Below are positions 1 through 5,671 of a DNA stretch of 7,949 bases, piece after piece. The translations under genes and the position numbers were made by a program. Origin of the DNA: Bacillota bacterium (GTDB lineage Bacteria > Bacillota > Clostridia > Tissierellales > Sporanaerobacteraceae); NCBI GenBank assembly GCA_029779375.1, contig JAKPAR010000349.1:1-7949 (forward strand), written 5' to 3'. The notes under the pieces are model-generated. The model did no database searches. It was given only the letters and a program-made list of their open reading frames with translations, and was not told the origin of the DNA. Numbering within the stretch: position 1 is the stretch's first letter; each line of letters starts with the position of its first letter.

Positions 1-159
1 GAAGGTGGGGGAAAACATTTGAGAGAATTGGGCGTGATATTTGGTGGAAATCTTCCTGGGCAAAAGGCAAGAATTAAACTTATGCTTGCTTTAAGTACCA
101 CAAATGATATAGAAACAATAAGAAAATTATTCGAAAAAGATGAATATAGAAAAAACTAA
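1..159 (+). CDS. L-asparaginase, C-terminal end (partial)
   Basis: This is the last 52 codons of a gene that begins left of the window; the frame is open from base 1 to the TAA at 157-159. The fragment reads GVIFGGNLPGQKARIKLMLA and continues with a segment containing TNDIETIRKLFE. It lines up with the end of bacterial L-asparaginases: as I recall it, E. coli AnsB ends with DNLNPQKARVLLQLAL and then TKDPQQIQQIF. The shared features are N-L-x-x-Q-K-A-R, a hydrophobic helix, and a D-x-x-x-I-x-x-x-F tail. Asparaginases hydrolyse L-asparagine to aspartate and ammonia. The catalytic threonines are in the missing N-terminal part, so activity and type (ansA- or ansB-like) cannot be judged. It is followed closely by a hairpin terminator. 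Confidence 0.82.
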   Translation, partial: EGGGKHLRELGVIFGGNLPGQKARIKLMLALSTTNDIETIRKLFEKDEYRKN

Positions 160-164
160 ATTTT

Positions 165-200
165 AGTGCTACTTGATATAAAGTAGCACTATCTATTTTT
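165..200 (+). terminator. Rho-independent terminator after the asparaginase gene
   Basis: A perfect 10-bp inverted repeat, AGTGCTACTT (165-174) and AAGTAGCACT (181-190), has a 6-base loop (GATATA) and is followed by ATCTATTTTT. It starts 5 bases after the asparaginase stop codon. On the opposite strand the hairpin is followed only by AAAATTTAGTTTTT, a weaker tail, but it may also end transcripts of the minus-strand propeller gene, whose -1-frame stop codon (191-189) touches the stem. Confidence 0.85.
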
Positions 201-311
201 GTTTCTTAAGAAAAATCCCCTACTTCTTCTGTCTAAATAGAATTCTATATAATCTAATCTTTCATTGAGTATTTTTATTTGATTTTTTATTTCTTTTATC
301 ATTTCTCCCAT
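189..311 (-). CDS. Coiled-coil tail in the -1 frame behind the propeller gene (frameshift extension or micro-ORF)
   Basis: Directly after the stop of the propeller gene, the -1 frame is open and encodes 40 residues from ATG 311 to TAG 189. The frame is open further upstream, back to the slippery A-run at 339-347. Hydrophobic residues in the stretch beginning MIKEIKNQIKILNERL follow exact 3-4-3-4-3-4 spacing (I, I, I, L, L, I, L), a three-heptad coiled coil. A basic, aromatic end follows (DRRSRGFFLRNKNR). ATG 311 has no usable Shine-Dalgarno sequence, and the GGGAG inside the ORF is only 3 bases from the second ATG. I therefore think this is the true C-terminus of the propeller protein, reached by -1 frameshifting or by a one-base change in the A-run, rather than a separate gene. 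Its regular heptads argue against chance. Confidence 0.55.
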   Translation of the reverse strand: MGEMIKEIKNQIKILNERLDYIEFYLDRRSRGFFLRNKNR

Positions 312-313
312 TT

Positions 314-1381
314 CTAAAATCTTGGTATCTTCCTGTACTTTTTTTTTATAGGAATTTCTTGTACATCTTCTAAAGGTCCAAAACCAATAAAAGAAATTTC
401 AGGATAGATACTACCAAAAGAATAATTTAATTTCTTGTTATTTTCTTTTATTGAATTATCTCCATATTTGTATCTAACAATATCTATGCTTTTGGATTTT
501 CTCCAAAGATATATACTACTCCAATTTTCCCCTCCATCTATACTAAATCTACTCAATACAGCATCATATTCTATCCAAGCTACCCAAAGTTTATCTTCAT
601 ATTTTATAATTGTAGGATATAAGCAATTTTCTGCATTGGATAATATTTCTTTTTTAAGAAGTACTGCTTCAACTCCAACAATGTCATATTTTTCATAAAC
701 TATAGATAAATTCCCATCAAAGTTCTGACTATAAACAATATGCAATATATTTTTCTCAATTAAAATATCCATATATAATTTTGAATTAAATCCATATGTA
801 ATTTTTTGCTTTTCAAGCCATTTCTTTTGAACAGTATCATATTTTTTAAGAAAAATTTCTTCTTCCTCTTCTACACAGTCATAATAAAAAATAAAAATGC
901 TATAATCTTTCAGCGTTAAACAGAAAGAATTCAATACCTGCTTAACTTTTATATCTTCTACAATATTTGTAATCCATGTATTCTCATCATAATGATGATG
1001 ATATAATCTATATACTTTTTCATCTTCCTTTAAAAGAGTATTGTAAAATATATGAATTTCTTCTCTATCTAACAATATGCTTAAATCATATACATTTGAA
1101 ATAGGTTCTTCTGTCAAAGTCACTATATCTATATAGTCTCTAAATATAGTGACTAAAACGAGATGTCTATCAATATTTTGATAAATTAAATAAATATAGT
1201 CATTCTCCCCTATAGCTACATCATATTCTTCTAGGGAATCCTCTACTATTATTTTCTTTTCCATTTCTCCACTTGAAATATTGAAAAAATATGCAAAAAT
1301 CGTTTTATTTCTCCATTGAAAACTACAGACATTCTGACAACTATCTGTCAATATAGAAATCTTTTCACTATAAAAAGTCAT
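314..1381 (-). CDS. Beta-propeller-like protein with an Asp-box (BNR-like), possible spore-surface protein
   Basis: 355 residues from ATG 1381, preceded by an AGGTGG-type ribosome binding site about 7 bases upstream. An upstream in-frame GTG at 1456 lacks a ribosome binding site and lies above the predicted promoter, so it is not the start. The sequence consists of alternating short beta-strand-like segments (for example DYIYLIYQ, EIHIFYN, SIFIFYYD, ILHIVYS, LWVAWIE), as in WD/BNR propellers. Residues 280-287 (SIDGGENW) match the Asp-box S-x-D-x-G-x-x-W of sialidase-like propellers. No catalytic arginine triad, signal peptide or membrane helix is visible, so enzyme activity is not supported. 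Residues 171-175 are five glutamates in a row. The gene is divergent from the cysteine-rich protein at 1531 and has a sigma-E-like promoter. The C-terminus (KKKYRKIPRF) follows a 9-A run with a slippery heptamer; a -1 shift would replace the last 7 residues with a 49-residue coiled-coil tail (397 residues in total). Specific function unknown. Confidence 0.75.
   Translation of the reverse strand: MTFYSEKISILTDSCQNVCSFQWRNKTIFAYFFNISSGEMEKKIIVEDSLEEYDVAIGENDYIYLIYQNIDRHLVLVTIFRDYIDIVTLTEEPISNVYDLSILLDREEIHIFYNTLLKEDEKVYRLYHHHYDENTWITNIVEDIKVKQVLNSFCLTLKDYSIFIFYYDCVEEEEEIFLKKYDTVQKKWLEKQKITYGFNSKLYMDILIEKNILHIVYSQNFDGNLSIVYEKYDIVGVEAVLLKKEILSNAENCLYPTIIKYEDKLWVAWIEYDAVLSRFSIDGGENWSSIYLWRKSKSIDIVRYKYGDNSIKENNKKLNYSFGSIYPEISFIGFGPLEDVQEIPIKKKYRKIPRF
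338..347 (-). other. A-AAA-AAG slippery heptamer within a 9-A homopolymer
   Basis: On the minus strand bases 347-339 are nine A followed by G (338). In the propeller reading frame (ATA AAA AAA AAG TAC) the last bases form A AAA AAG (344-338) in the correct phase for simultaneous -1 slippage, the same heptamer as the E. coli dnaX frameshift site. Slipping enters the open -1 frame that encodes the coiled-coil tail ending at 189. I see no strong downstream hairpin or upstream Shine-Dalgarno-like stimulator. The homopolymer is also a likely site for polymerase slippage, indel variation or a sequencing error. Confidence 0.6.
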
Positions 1382-1411
1382 AAATACACCACCTATATAA
1401 AATCTTTGTAT

Positions 1412-1441
1412 ATAAATATGGCAATTGTGTTCAAAATATTC
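1412..1441 (-). promoter_or_regulatory. Sigma-E-like sporulation promoter for the propeller gene
   Basis: On the minus strand GAATATT (1441-1435) is separated by exactly 14 bases from CATATTTAT (1420-1412). The Bacillus/Clostridium sigma-E consensus is roughly KMATATT, 14-15 bases, CATACAHT. The -35 matches fully and the -10 keeps the CATA core but departs from the consensus after it. Transcription would begin near 1405, leaving a leader of about 24 bases before ATG 1381; this also excludes the longer GTG start at 1456. It suggests mother-cell expression during sporulation. Confidence 0.45.
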
Positions 1442-1530
1442 CTCACTATGTAACACATGCTTATCTAAAAGAATATATTGAAATTGAGAAGTAAGTTTAA
1501 AAATAAAGTTTTAAAGGAGGTAGTAGATTT

Positions 1531-2535
1531 ATGAATCCCGATATTAAATCTGATATATCAGAAATGAGTGTTACAGATAGATGTTGTAAAGGTACAACAG
1601 GTTGCGAATGGGATGGCACTTTAAGAAGAGTACGCCCAGAGCCAATATTCGTACAAAAGGTATATGATGCTGTTTTAGTAAACCTTCAAGCTCTTAGAAC
1701 TGTAACAAATCAAGCTTTTACTCCTTCAATAGGTCACAATGCAAGAATTGTTAAAATACTAGATATAAGATGCAGAAAATTCTTCAATCCAAAAGATGCT
1801 CTGGATCCAAAAAACTTAGTTGTAGAACCTGAAACTGTCCTTTCTGGAGGAGATTTTGTAGAAGATGGAAAAGGTACACCAATTACAGTTGTAGGTCCAG
1901 ATGGAATGCAAACTGAAAAAATAATATTTGCTAATACCACAGATTGTGATGAAAGCGGAAAAGGTACACCAATATTTGGAACTCAAACTGTTAAAATATC
2001 TGGAAATGTTGTTGTAGAAATAGATGCATTGGTGCAAGATTCTAGATGTAGAAAATCAAGGGTAACTTTAACTAGTACTGTTCCCATTGCTCCTGCTTCA
2101 AATCCAATAGTTATGACCAATTTCTTTGAACTATGTATTCCATCTGTATTTAATTCAGCTTTCTTCCCAAGATTTGCAGAATTTTGCAATATAAATTGTG
2201 AAACTAGATTGGCTACAAACAGCATCACCAGAGATATTTCAATTGATCCTACTACTGGAGCAGTAAGAATTAATCTTATTATTGCAGTTTGTATATCATG
2301 CGAAAAGAAAGTAATAGTTCCTGTACAACTTTGTGTTTTATCTACAGGATTCCCAGTATTGTCCCCTGAAGTGTCTCCAATTTGTACCACCTTCCCAACT
2401 CTATTTCCTAAACAAATAGATGAAAGTAGCAACAATCCATCTCCTTGTCCTAGACCTCACTCTTTAGATGAAGATGAAGGAACAATTTCACAAGAAGTTT
2501 ATTCAGACACCTATGAAGATTTGGAAGAACAATAG
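1531..2535 (+). CDS. Cysteine-rich protein of unknown function, possible spore coat/exosporium component
   Basis: 334 residues from ATG 1531, with a perfect AAAGGAGG site at 1513-1520, 10 bases upstream. I do not recognise a named family with certainty. There are 14 cysteines (18, 19, 25, 81, 139, 173, 202, 219, 223, 254, 257, 268, 285, 306), including CCKGTTGC near the N-terminus, CNINC and CISC. The middle and C-terminal parts are beta-rich and hydrophobic (for example VKISGNVVVEIDALV, GAVRINLIIAVCISC, VIVPVQLCVL), loosely like the repeated beta domains of clostridial spore-coat proteins. The hexapeptide GKGTPI occurs twice, exactly 30 residues apart (113-118, 143-148). The tail after residue 290 is proline/serine-rich and then acidic (from SLDEDEG to DLEEQ). 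There is no signal peptide or membrane helix, which fits mother-cell synthesis. High cysteine content, absence of export signals and a neighbour with a sigma-E-like promoter suggest a cross-linked spore-surface layer, perhaps like cysteine-rich clostridial exosporium proteins; this is inference. A terminator follows at once. Confidence 0.8.
   Translation: MNPDIKSDISEMSVTDRCCKGTTGCEWDGTLRRVRPEPIFVQKVYDAVLVNLQALRTVTNQAFTPSIGHNARIVKILDIRCRKFFNPKDALDPKNLVVEPETVLSGGDFVEDGKGTPITVVGPDGMQTEKIIFANTTDCDESGKGTPIFGTQTVKISGNVVVEIDALVQDSRCRKSRVTLTSTVPIAPASNPIVMTNFFELCIPSVFNSAFFPRFAEFCNINCETRLATNSITRDISIDPTTGAVRINLIIAVCISCEKKVIVPVQLCVLSTGFPVLSPEVSPICTTFPTLFPKQIDESSNNPSPCPRPHSLDEDEGTISQEVYSDTYEDLEEQ
1867..1973 (+). 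repeat. In-frame 17-bp direct repeat encoding GKGTPI
   Basis: GGAAAAGGTACACCAAT occurs at 1867-1883 and again, identical, at 1957-1973, exactly 90 bases (30 codons) apart inside the cysteine-rich protein gene. Both copies use the same frame and are preceded by an acidic residue pair (ED and ES). Identical codon choice suggests a recent internal duplication or gene conversion of a surface-loop motif; the sequence between the copies no longer looks repeated. Confidence 0.6.
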
Positions 2536-2569
2536 ATAAAATAGGTGCTCAATTGAGCACCTATTTTAT
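2536..2569. terminator. Bidirectional terminator: perfect 34-bp palindrome between convergent genes
   Basis: The two halves of 2536-2569 are fully self-complementary around the centre AATT (2551-2554); the core stem is GGTGCTC/GAGCACC, flanked by AAAATA and TATTTT. It starts one base after the stop codon of the + gene (2533-2535) and contains the stop codon (2563-2561) of the HD-GYP gene read from the other side. The A-rich and T-rich flanks give a U-rich tail in both directions, so one element ends both transcripts. Confidence 0.88.
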
Positions 2570-3595
2570 TATATCAACTATTTGCAATTTTTTTTCTTCT
2601 AAAAAATTTATATATTTTTCTCCAACTTTAACTATAGGTTTTGTAGGCATCTGTGGATTGACAAAAATAATATCACCTACTTCACCATTGCTCAATTTTA
2701 CTTTACTTCCCACATAAAATTTAGATATGTTATCTAGGAATATTCTAGTGATTCTAGGATCCAAATTTCTAAAACTCTCATCATCTAAATGCTCTGCTAC
2801 TAAAAATGGTGACTCTTTTCTTTTATATACTCTGTTTGAAGTCATAGCATCATATATATCACATATAGCAATTATCCTAGCAAACTCATGAATTTCATTT
2901 CCCTTTAAACCATAAGGATATCCGCTCCCATCTTGTCTTTCGTGGTGTTGAAGAACCCCTATTGCAACATTTCTACTAATACCCACAGTTTCATTTAATA
3001 TATCATATCCATAAATAGGATGCTTTTTTATTATTTCAAACTCCGTCTTTGTAAGTTTTTCTGGTTTGTTTATAATATCATCAGATATTTTGAGTTTCCC
3101 AATATCATGAAAAATTCCAGCCATTGATAGTTGTTTTAGCTGAATTTGAGAATATCCAAGCCATTTTCCAACCATAGTAGCTAACATACACACATCAAGA
3201 GAATGATTGAATGTATAATTGTCTCTTTTTTCAAGTTGTTTCAATCTACCTAATATGTTGTTATTACTTATCAATTCAACTATTAAATCATCCACTTCAT
3301 CACTTATTTCAGTCAAAATGATTTTCTTGACAATTTTTATATCATTAAATGTATTTTCAACTTTATCCGATAATTTTTCATATTTAATCACTAAACTATC
3401 TTCTGGATGTTCTTTTAAAAAAGATTTTTCGTCAAAAATATCTACTTCTTTTAAACCTAAATTTTTTATATGAAGTATAAGTTTCCTGTTTAAAACAGTA
3501 CCACTGCCTATAAGAATTGCTCCAGTTCTCATATTTACTATATCTTTATCTATAACCATACCTGGTTTTAAATCTCTAACATCAGCAACAGTCAC
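2561..3595 (-). CDS. HD-GYP domain protein, predicted c-di-GMP phosphodiesterase
   Basis: 344 residues starting at GTG 3595, with GGGAGGGG at 3610-3603, 7 bases upstream; no nearby ATG has a better site. Residues 1-60 are a small beta-rich N-terminal domain ([16 protein letters not shown]) common in clostridial HD-GYP proteins, and about 65-125 is a helical linker. The HD-GYP domain covers about 126-295 with the full signature: H131, HD at 163-164 (FHDIGKLKI), H192 (KKHPIYG), [11 protein letters not shown] at 217-227 and D246 ([14 protein letters not shown]). These are the usual metal ligands and the GYP motif, so c-di-GMP hydrolysis to pGpG/GMP is predicted. The last 50 residues form a short beta extension ([15 protein letters not shown]). 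There is no transmembrane or receiver domain, so the protein is probably cytoplasmic. The 65-base gap to the Gate-protein gene upstream shows no terminator or clear promoter, so co-transcription is likely. Input signal unknown. Confidence 0.92.
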   Translation of the reverse strand: MTVADVRDLKPGMVIDKDIVNMRTGAILIGSGTVLNRKLILHIKNLGLKEVDIFDEKSFLKEHPEDSLVIKYEKLSDKVENTFNDIKIVKKIILTEISDEVDDLIVELISNNNILGRLKQLEKRDNYTFNHSLDVCMLATMVGKWLGYSQIQLKQLSMAGIFHDIGKLKISDDIINKPEKLTKTEFEIIKKHPIYGYDILNETVGISRNVAIGVLQHHERQDGSGYPYGLKGNEIHEFARIIAICDIYDAMTSNRVYKRKESPFLVAEHLDDESFRNLDPRITRIFLDNISKFYVGSKVKLSNGEVGDIIFVNPQMPTKPIVKVGEKYINFLEEKKLQIVDIIK

Positions 3596-3660
3596 TAGTT
3601 ATCCCCTCCCATAACATCATTCCCTAATATATTCTATAAAAATACAATAATTCCTCTTTT

Positions 3661-4137
3661 TCATAAGATATGTTCTGGTAATTTATTTTTATTTATATTA
3701 ATTTTATCTAATATTTTAGAAGCCATAAAAGAAATAACAATAGCTATACCAATTCTCAATGGCAACAATAAAAACCCATTTGCACCCATAGCTACAAATA
3801 ACAAAGTATCTTCAAACACTGAATGGCAAGCAACTAAGAATATTATTAAAATATATAAATCCTTTTTAGATAAATTATTTTCTTTAGCACTTTCAATAAT
3901 TACACCTGCACCATAGGCTAGTCCAAATATAAGTCCTATAACTAACGGAAAAGTTGATTCACTTGATATTCCAAAAAATTTTGCAACAGGTTTAAAAAAA
4001 TCAGATATTTTATCAAGAATATTTAAATCCTTTAACATTTCCATAACTATCATAAGTGGAATAACTATCTTTGCCATATCAAATATAGAGTTCAGACTAC
4101 CAAATGTGCTTTCTTTTAAAAATCCAACAAAATCCAT
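3661..4137 (-). CDS. Gate-domain (nucleoside recognition/SpmB-like) membrane protein, second of a pair
   Basis: 158 residues from ATG 4137. A further ATG at 4143 is only one base from AGGAGG (4150-4145), too close to be used, while ATG 4137 has ideal 7-base spacing. Hydrophobic segments lie at about 20-34, 62-84, 93-106 and 122-142. The motif HSVFEDT (105-111), preceded by ILIIFLVAC, and the GLAYGAGVIIES loop (72-83) fit the Gate domain (nucleoside recognition, Pfam PF07670) found in SpmA/SpmB, FeoB and nucleoside transporters. It is only about half the size of a transporter. The partner gene ends just upstream, and its TAG overlaps this gene's ribosome binding site, so coupled translation and a heterodimer are likely. 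The substrate is unknown. Calling it spore maturation protein B would go beyond the evidence. Confidence 0.82.
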   Translation of the reverse strand: MDFVGFLKESTFGSLNSIFDMAKIVIPLMIVMEMLKDLNILDKISDFFKPVAKFFGISSESTFPLVIGLIFGLAYGAGVIIESAKENNLSKKDLYILIIFLVACHSVFEDTLLFVAMGANGFLLLPLRIGIAIVISFMASKILDKININKNKLPEHIL

Positions 4138-4143
4138 ATTCAT

Positions 4144-4150
4144 TCCTCCT
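4144..4150 (-). promoter_or_regulatory. Ribosome binding site overlapping a stop codon (start-deciding)
   Basis: On the minus strand TAGGAGGA places the stop codon TAG (4151-4149) of the first Gate gene inside AGGAGG (4150-4145). With this site the second ATG (4137) has normal spacing and the first (4143) does not. A ribosome finishing the first gene stops on top of the second gene's initiation site, which favours translational coupling and equal production of the two halves. Confidence 0.7.
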
Positions 4151-4565
4151 ACAATATAATATTAAACAATATTCCAAAAATTATCGCTAGTGAAATTCTT
4201 ATTAAAAGTATTAAAGTTACATTGACTCCTGTCTTTTTTGCTACAGCTGTTTCAAGAAATAAACTGTGAGAAAAAGAAAGCATTATAGCCAATATAGTTA
4301 TCTGCTTTATTGTTAAATTTAAACTAGCAATAGCTCCAATACCTGCATAAAGATTTATCATATTACCTAACACTAAAGCAAGAGAAGCTTCTCCAGGAAG
4401 ACCTACTATTTTCATTACTGGCGCAAAAAAATTTGAAACCCAACTAAGTGCAGGTGTATACTTTAAAAAAGTTACAAAAAAATAGACTGGTACCACTATT
4501 TTGGTTAATTCCCATGTGGTTCTAATTCCCTTATTTAATCCTCTAAATAAACTTTCTTTATACAT
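4149..4565 (-). CDS. Gate-domain (nucleoside recognition) membrane protein, first of a pair
   Basis: 138 residues from ATG 4565, with AGGCGG six bases upstream. The frame stays open 32 codons further upstream, but that part runs through the predicted promoter and has no ribosome binding site. Hydrophobic segments are at about 21-36, 61-80, 86-104 and 115-138. HSLFLET (100-106) corresponds to HSVFEDT in the next gene, and both follow a hydrophobic helix, so the two proteins are distant paralogues of the Gate family (PF07670). ALSWVSNFFAPVMKIVGLPG (39-58) parallels the DKISDFFKPVAKFFGISSE segment of the partner. A two-subunit membrane complex is the natural reading, analogous to the SpmA/SpmB arrangement although the proteins are shorter. 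The promoter with a palindromic operator lies just upstream. Substrate unknown. Confidence 0.82.
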   Translation of the reverse strand: MYKESLFRGLNKGIRTTWELTKIVVPVYFFVTFLKYTPALSWVSNFFAPVMKIVGLPGEASLALVLGNMINLYAGIGAIASLNLTIKQITILAIMLSFSHSLFLETAVAKKTGVNVTLILLIRISLAIIFGILFNIIL

Positions 4566-4581
4566 TTCGCACCGCCTTTTT

Positions 4582-4600
4582 ATCATCTTAATAAGATGAT
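4582..4600. promoter_or_regulatory. 19-bp palindrome over the predicted transcription start (candidate operator)
   Basis: ATCATCTT (4582-4589) and AAGATGAT (4593-4600) form a perfect 8-bp inverted repeat with a 3-base centre. It overlaps the end of the predicted -10 box (4604-4599) and covers the expected start near 4592. That is a classical repressor position. A short RNA hairpin at the 5' end of the transcript is the alternative. I do not recognise the sequence as the site of a known regulator. Confidence 0.45.
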
Positions 4601-4628
4601 TATAACATAAAAAATACTTATATTTAAA
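4599..4628 (-). promoter_or_regulatory. Extended -10 promoter for the Gate/HD-GYP operon
   Basis: On the minus strand TGTTATAAT includes a perfect TATAAT (4604-4599) with the TG extension. TTTAAA (4628-4623) at 18-base spacing is a weak -35 with four of six matches. The start would be near 4592, giving a leader of about 27 bases to ATG 4565. This looks like a vegetative (sigma-A) promoter. Confidence 0.6.
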
Positions 4629-4666
4629 CATTGATATACTAAGAAAAATTAGAATCTTCATATAAT

Positions 4667-4695
4667 AAAAAACCTTAAGTAGTATACTTAAGGTT
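4667..4695 (-). terminator. Rho-independent terminator of the activase operon
   Basis: An 11-bp perfect inverted repeat (AACCTTAAGTA at 4671-4681 and TACTTAAGGTT at 4685-4695, loop of 3 bases) is followed on the minus strand by TTTT and then ATTATA. The last two bases of the activase stop codon (4696-4694) are part of the stem. It separates this operon from the Gate/HD-GYP operon, whose promoter lies about 40 bases further on. Confidence 0.85.
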
Positions 4696-5671
4696 AAGCT
4701 AATTTTGTATTTTCATTTTTTATGTTGGACCATTTTCCACATTTGTCACCATATCTGGCAAGTATTTTATTGTCTCCACATATTTCAACTATTTCACAGG
4801 CATTAGCACATCCATTACATTCTATTCCTCTTACTTTATAATCTACATCTGCTATTTCCAGCCCTTTGAAATTTGAAAATTTCTTTTTTTTCACTTCATT
4901 TCTCGCAAGCATTGCAACCCCCACTGCACCCATTACATCAAAATATTCAGGTATAAAAACTTCTAGTCCTAATTGAGATTCAAATGCTCTTTTTATACCC
5001 ATATTGGCAGCTACTCCACCTTGAAACATTACAGGCCCTTTTATATCCTTTCCTTTGCCTACATTGTTTAGATAATTTCTTACAAGTGCTTGACAAAGTC
5101 CCCATACAATATCTTCTTGATTGTGTCCTAATTGCTGTTTATGAATCATATCTGATTCAGCAAAAACTGCACATCTACCTGCAATTCTAACTGGATTGTT
5201 GGACTTTAAAGCCATTCTTCCAAAGTCTTCTATAGGTATCCCAAGTCTATAAGCTTGCCTGTCTAAAAAAGACCCTGTTCCAGCTGCGCAAACTGTATTC
5301 ATGGCAAAATCCACCACTATACCATCCCTTATTATTATTATTTTTGAATCCTGACCACCTATTTCAATTATAGTTTGAACATCAGGAATAAAATTTAGTG
5401 AAGAAATTGCATGAGATGTAATTTCATTTTTAACAATATCAGCCCCTATGATTAAATCGGCTAAATATCTACCACTTCCTGTGGAACCTGCCCCTAAAAT
5501 ATTTACATCTCCAATTTCTTCTTTTAGTTCCTTCAGCCCTTCTTTTAGTATTTCAATAGGTTTTCCTTGAGTTCTCAAATATTTCTTACAAAGAATATTG
5601 TTTTCATCATCTATCAATACCAAATTTGTACTTACACTTCCTACATCAACACCCAAATAATAATTCTCCAA
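4694..5671 (-). CDS. Acyl-CoA dehydratase activase (BadF/BadG/BcrA/BcrD/HgdC ATPase) with C-terminal cysteine cluster
   Basis: 325 residues starting at TTG 5671, with AAGGGAGG ending 9 bases upstream; no suitable ATG is near. The ASKHA ATPase fold shows DVGSVSTN (9-16), AGSTGSGR (61-68), EIGGQDSK (103-110) and FQGGVAAN (216-223), which are nucleotide-binding loops. C128 (NTVCAAGTGSFLD) and C167 (AGRCAVFAESDMIH) are the conserved ligands for the single [4Fe-4S] cluster bridging the homodimer in HgdC-type activases. These proteins use ATP to push an electron onto a dehydratase or a related reductase. Compared with HgdC (about 260 residues) there are some 65 extra C-terminal residues with C285, C288, C292, C298 and C311 (CNGCANAC, then DKCGKW), which could bind a second cluster. 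The gene overlaps the preceding DUF2229 gene by 26 bases and is the last in the operon. No classical dehydratase A/B pair is present, so the target is probably the two proteins encoded before it. Confidence 0.9.
   Translation of the reverse strand: MENYYLGVDVGSVSTNLVLIDDENNILCKKYLRTQGKPIEILKEGLKELKEEIGDVNILGAGSTGSGRYLADLIIGADIVKNEITSHAISSLNFIPDVQTIIEIGGQDSKIIIIRDGIVVDFAMNTVCAAGTGSFLDRQAYRLGIPIEDFGRMALKSNNPVRIAGRCAVFAESDMIHKQQLGHNQEDIVWGLCQALVRNYLNNVGKGKDIKGPVMFQGGVAANMGIKRAFESQLGLEVFIPEYFDVMGAVGVAMLARNEVKKKKFSNFKGLEIADVDYKVRGIECNGCANACEIVEICGDNKILARYGDKCGKWSNIKNENTKLA

Noticed and set aside
435..698. Plus-strand open frame of 87 codons inside the propeller gene
   Set aside because: Shadow of the real minus-strand gene, without a ribosome binding site or recognisable protein features.
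1382..1456. A 25-residue N-terminal extension of the propeller protein from GTG 1456
   Set aside because: It has no ribosome binding site, starts with a rare codon and lies above the sigma-E-like promoter, while ATG 1381 has a proper site.
1453..1480. Possible sigma-K-like promoter (AC, 17 bases, AATATATTG) before the cysteine-rich gene
   Set aside because: The -10 lacks the C of CATA and the final A, so the match is too weak in AT-rich DNA to annotate.
1983..2435. Minus-strand open frame of 150 codons opposite the cysteine-rich gene, plus shorter ones nearby
   Set aside because: The + gene has a perfect ribosome binding site, a terminator and coherent composition; the antisense frames have neither a start signal nor domains.
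3596..3660. Separate promoter for the HD-GYP gene
   Set aside because: No pair of boxes with acceptable spacing and no terminator for the preceding gene; read-through is simpler.
3661..4565. Naming the Gate pair spmA and spmB
   Set aside because: They share the domain and the paired layout, but they are shorter and Gate proteins include many non-sporulation families.
4566..4661. A 32-residue extension of the first Gate protein from ATG 4661
   Set aside because: It runs through the TATAAT box and the palindrome and lacks a ribosome binding site; ATG 4565 has AGGCGG at the right distance.
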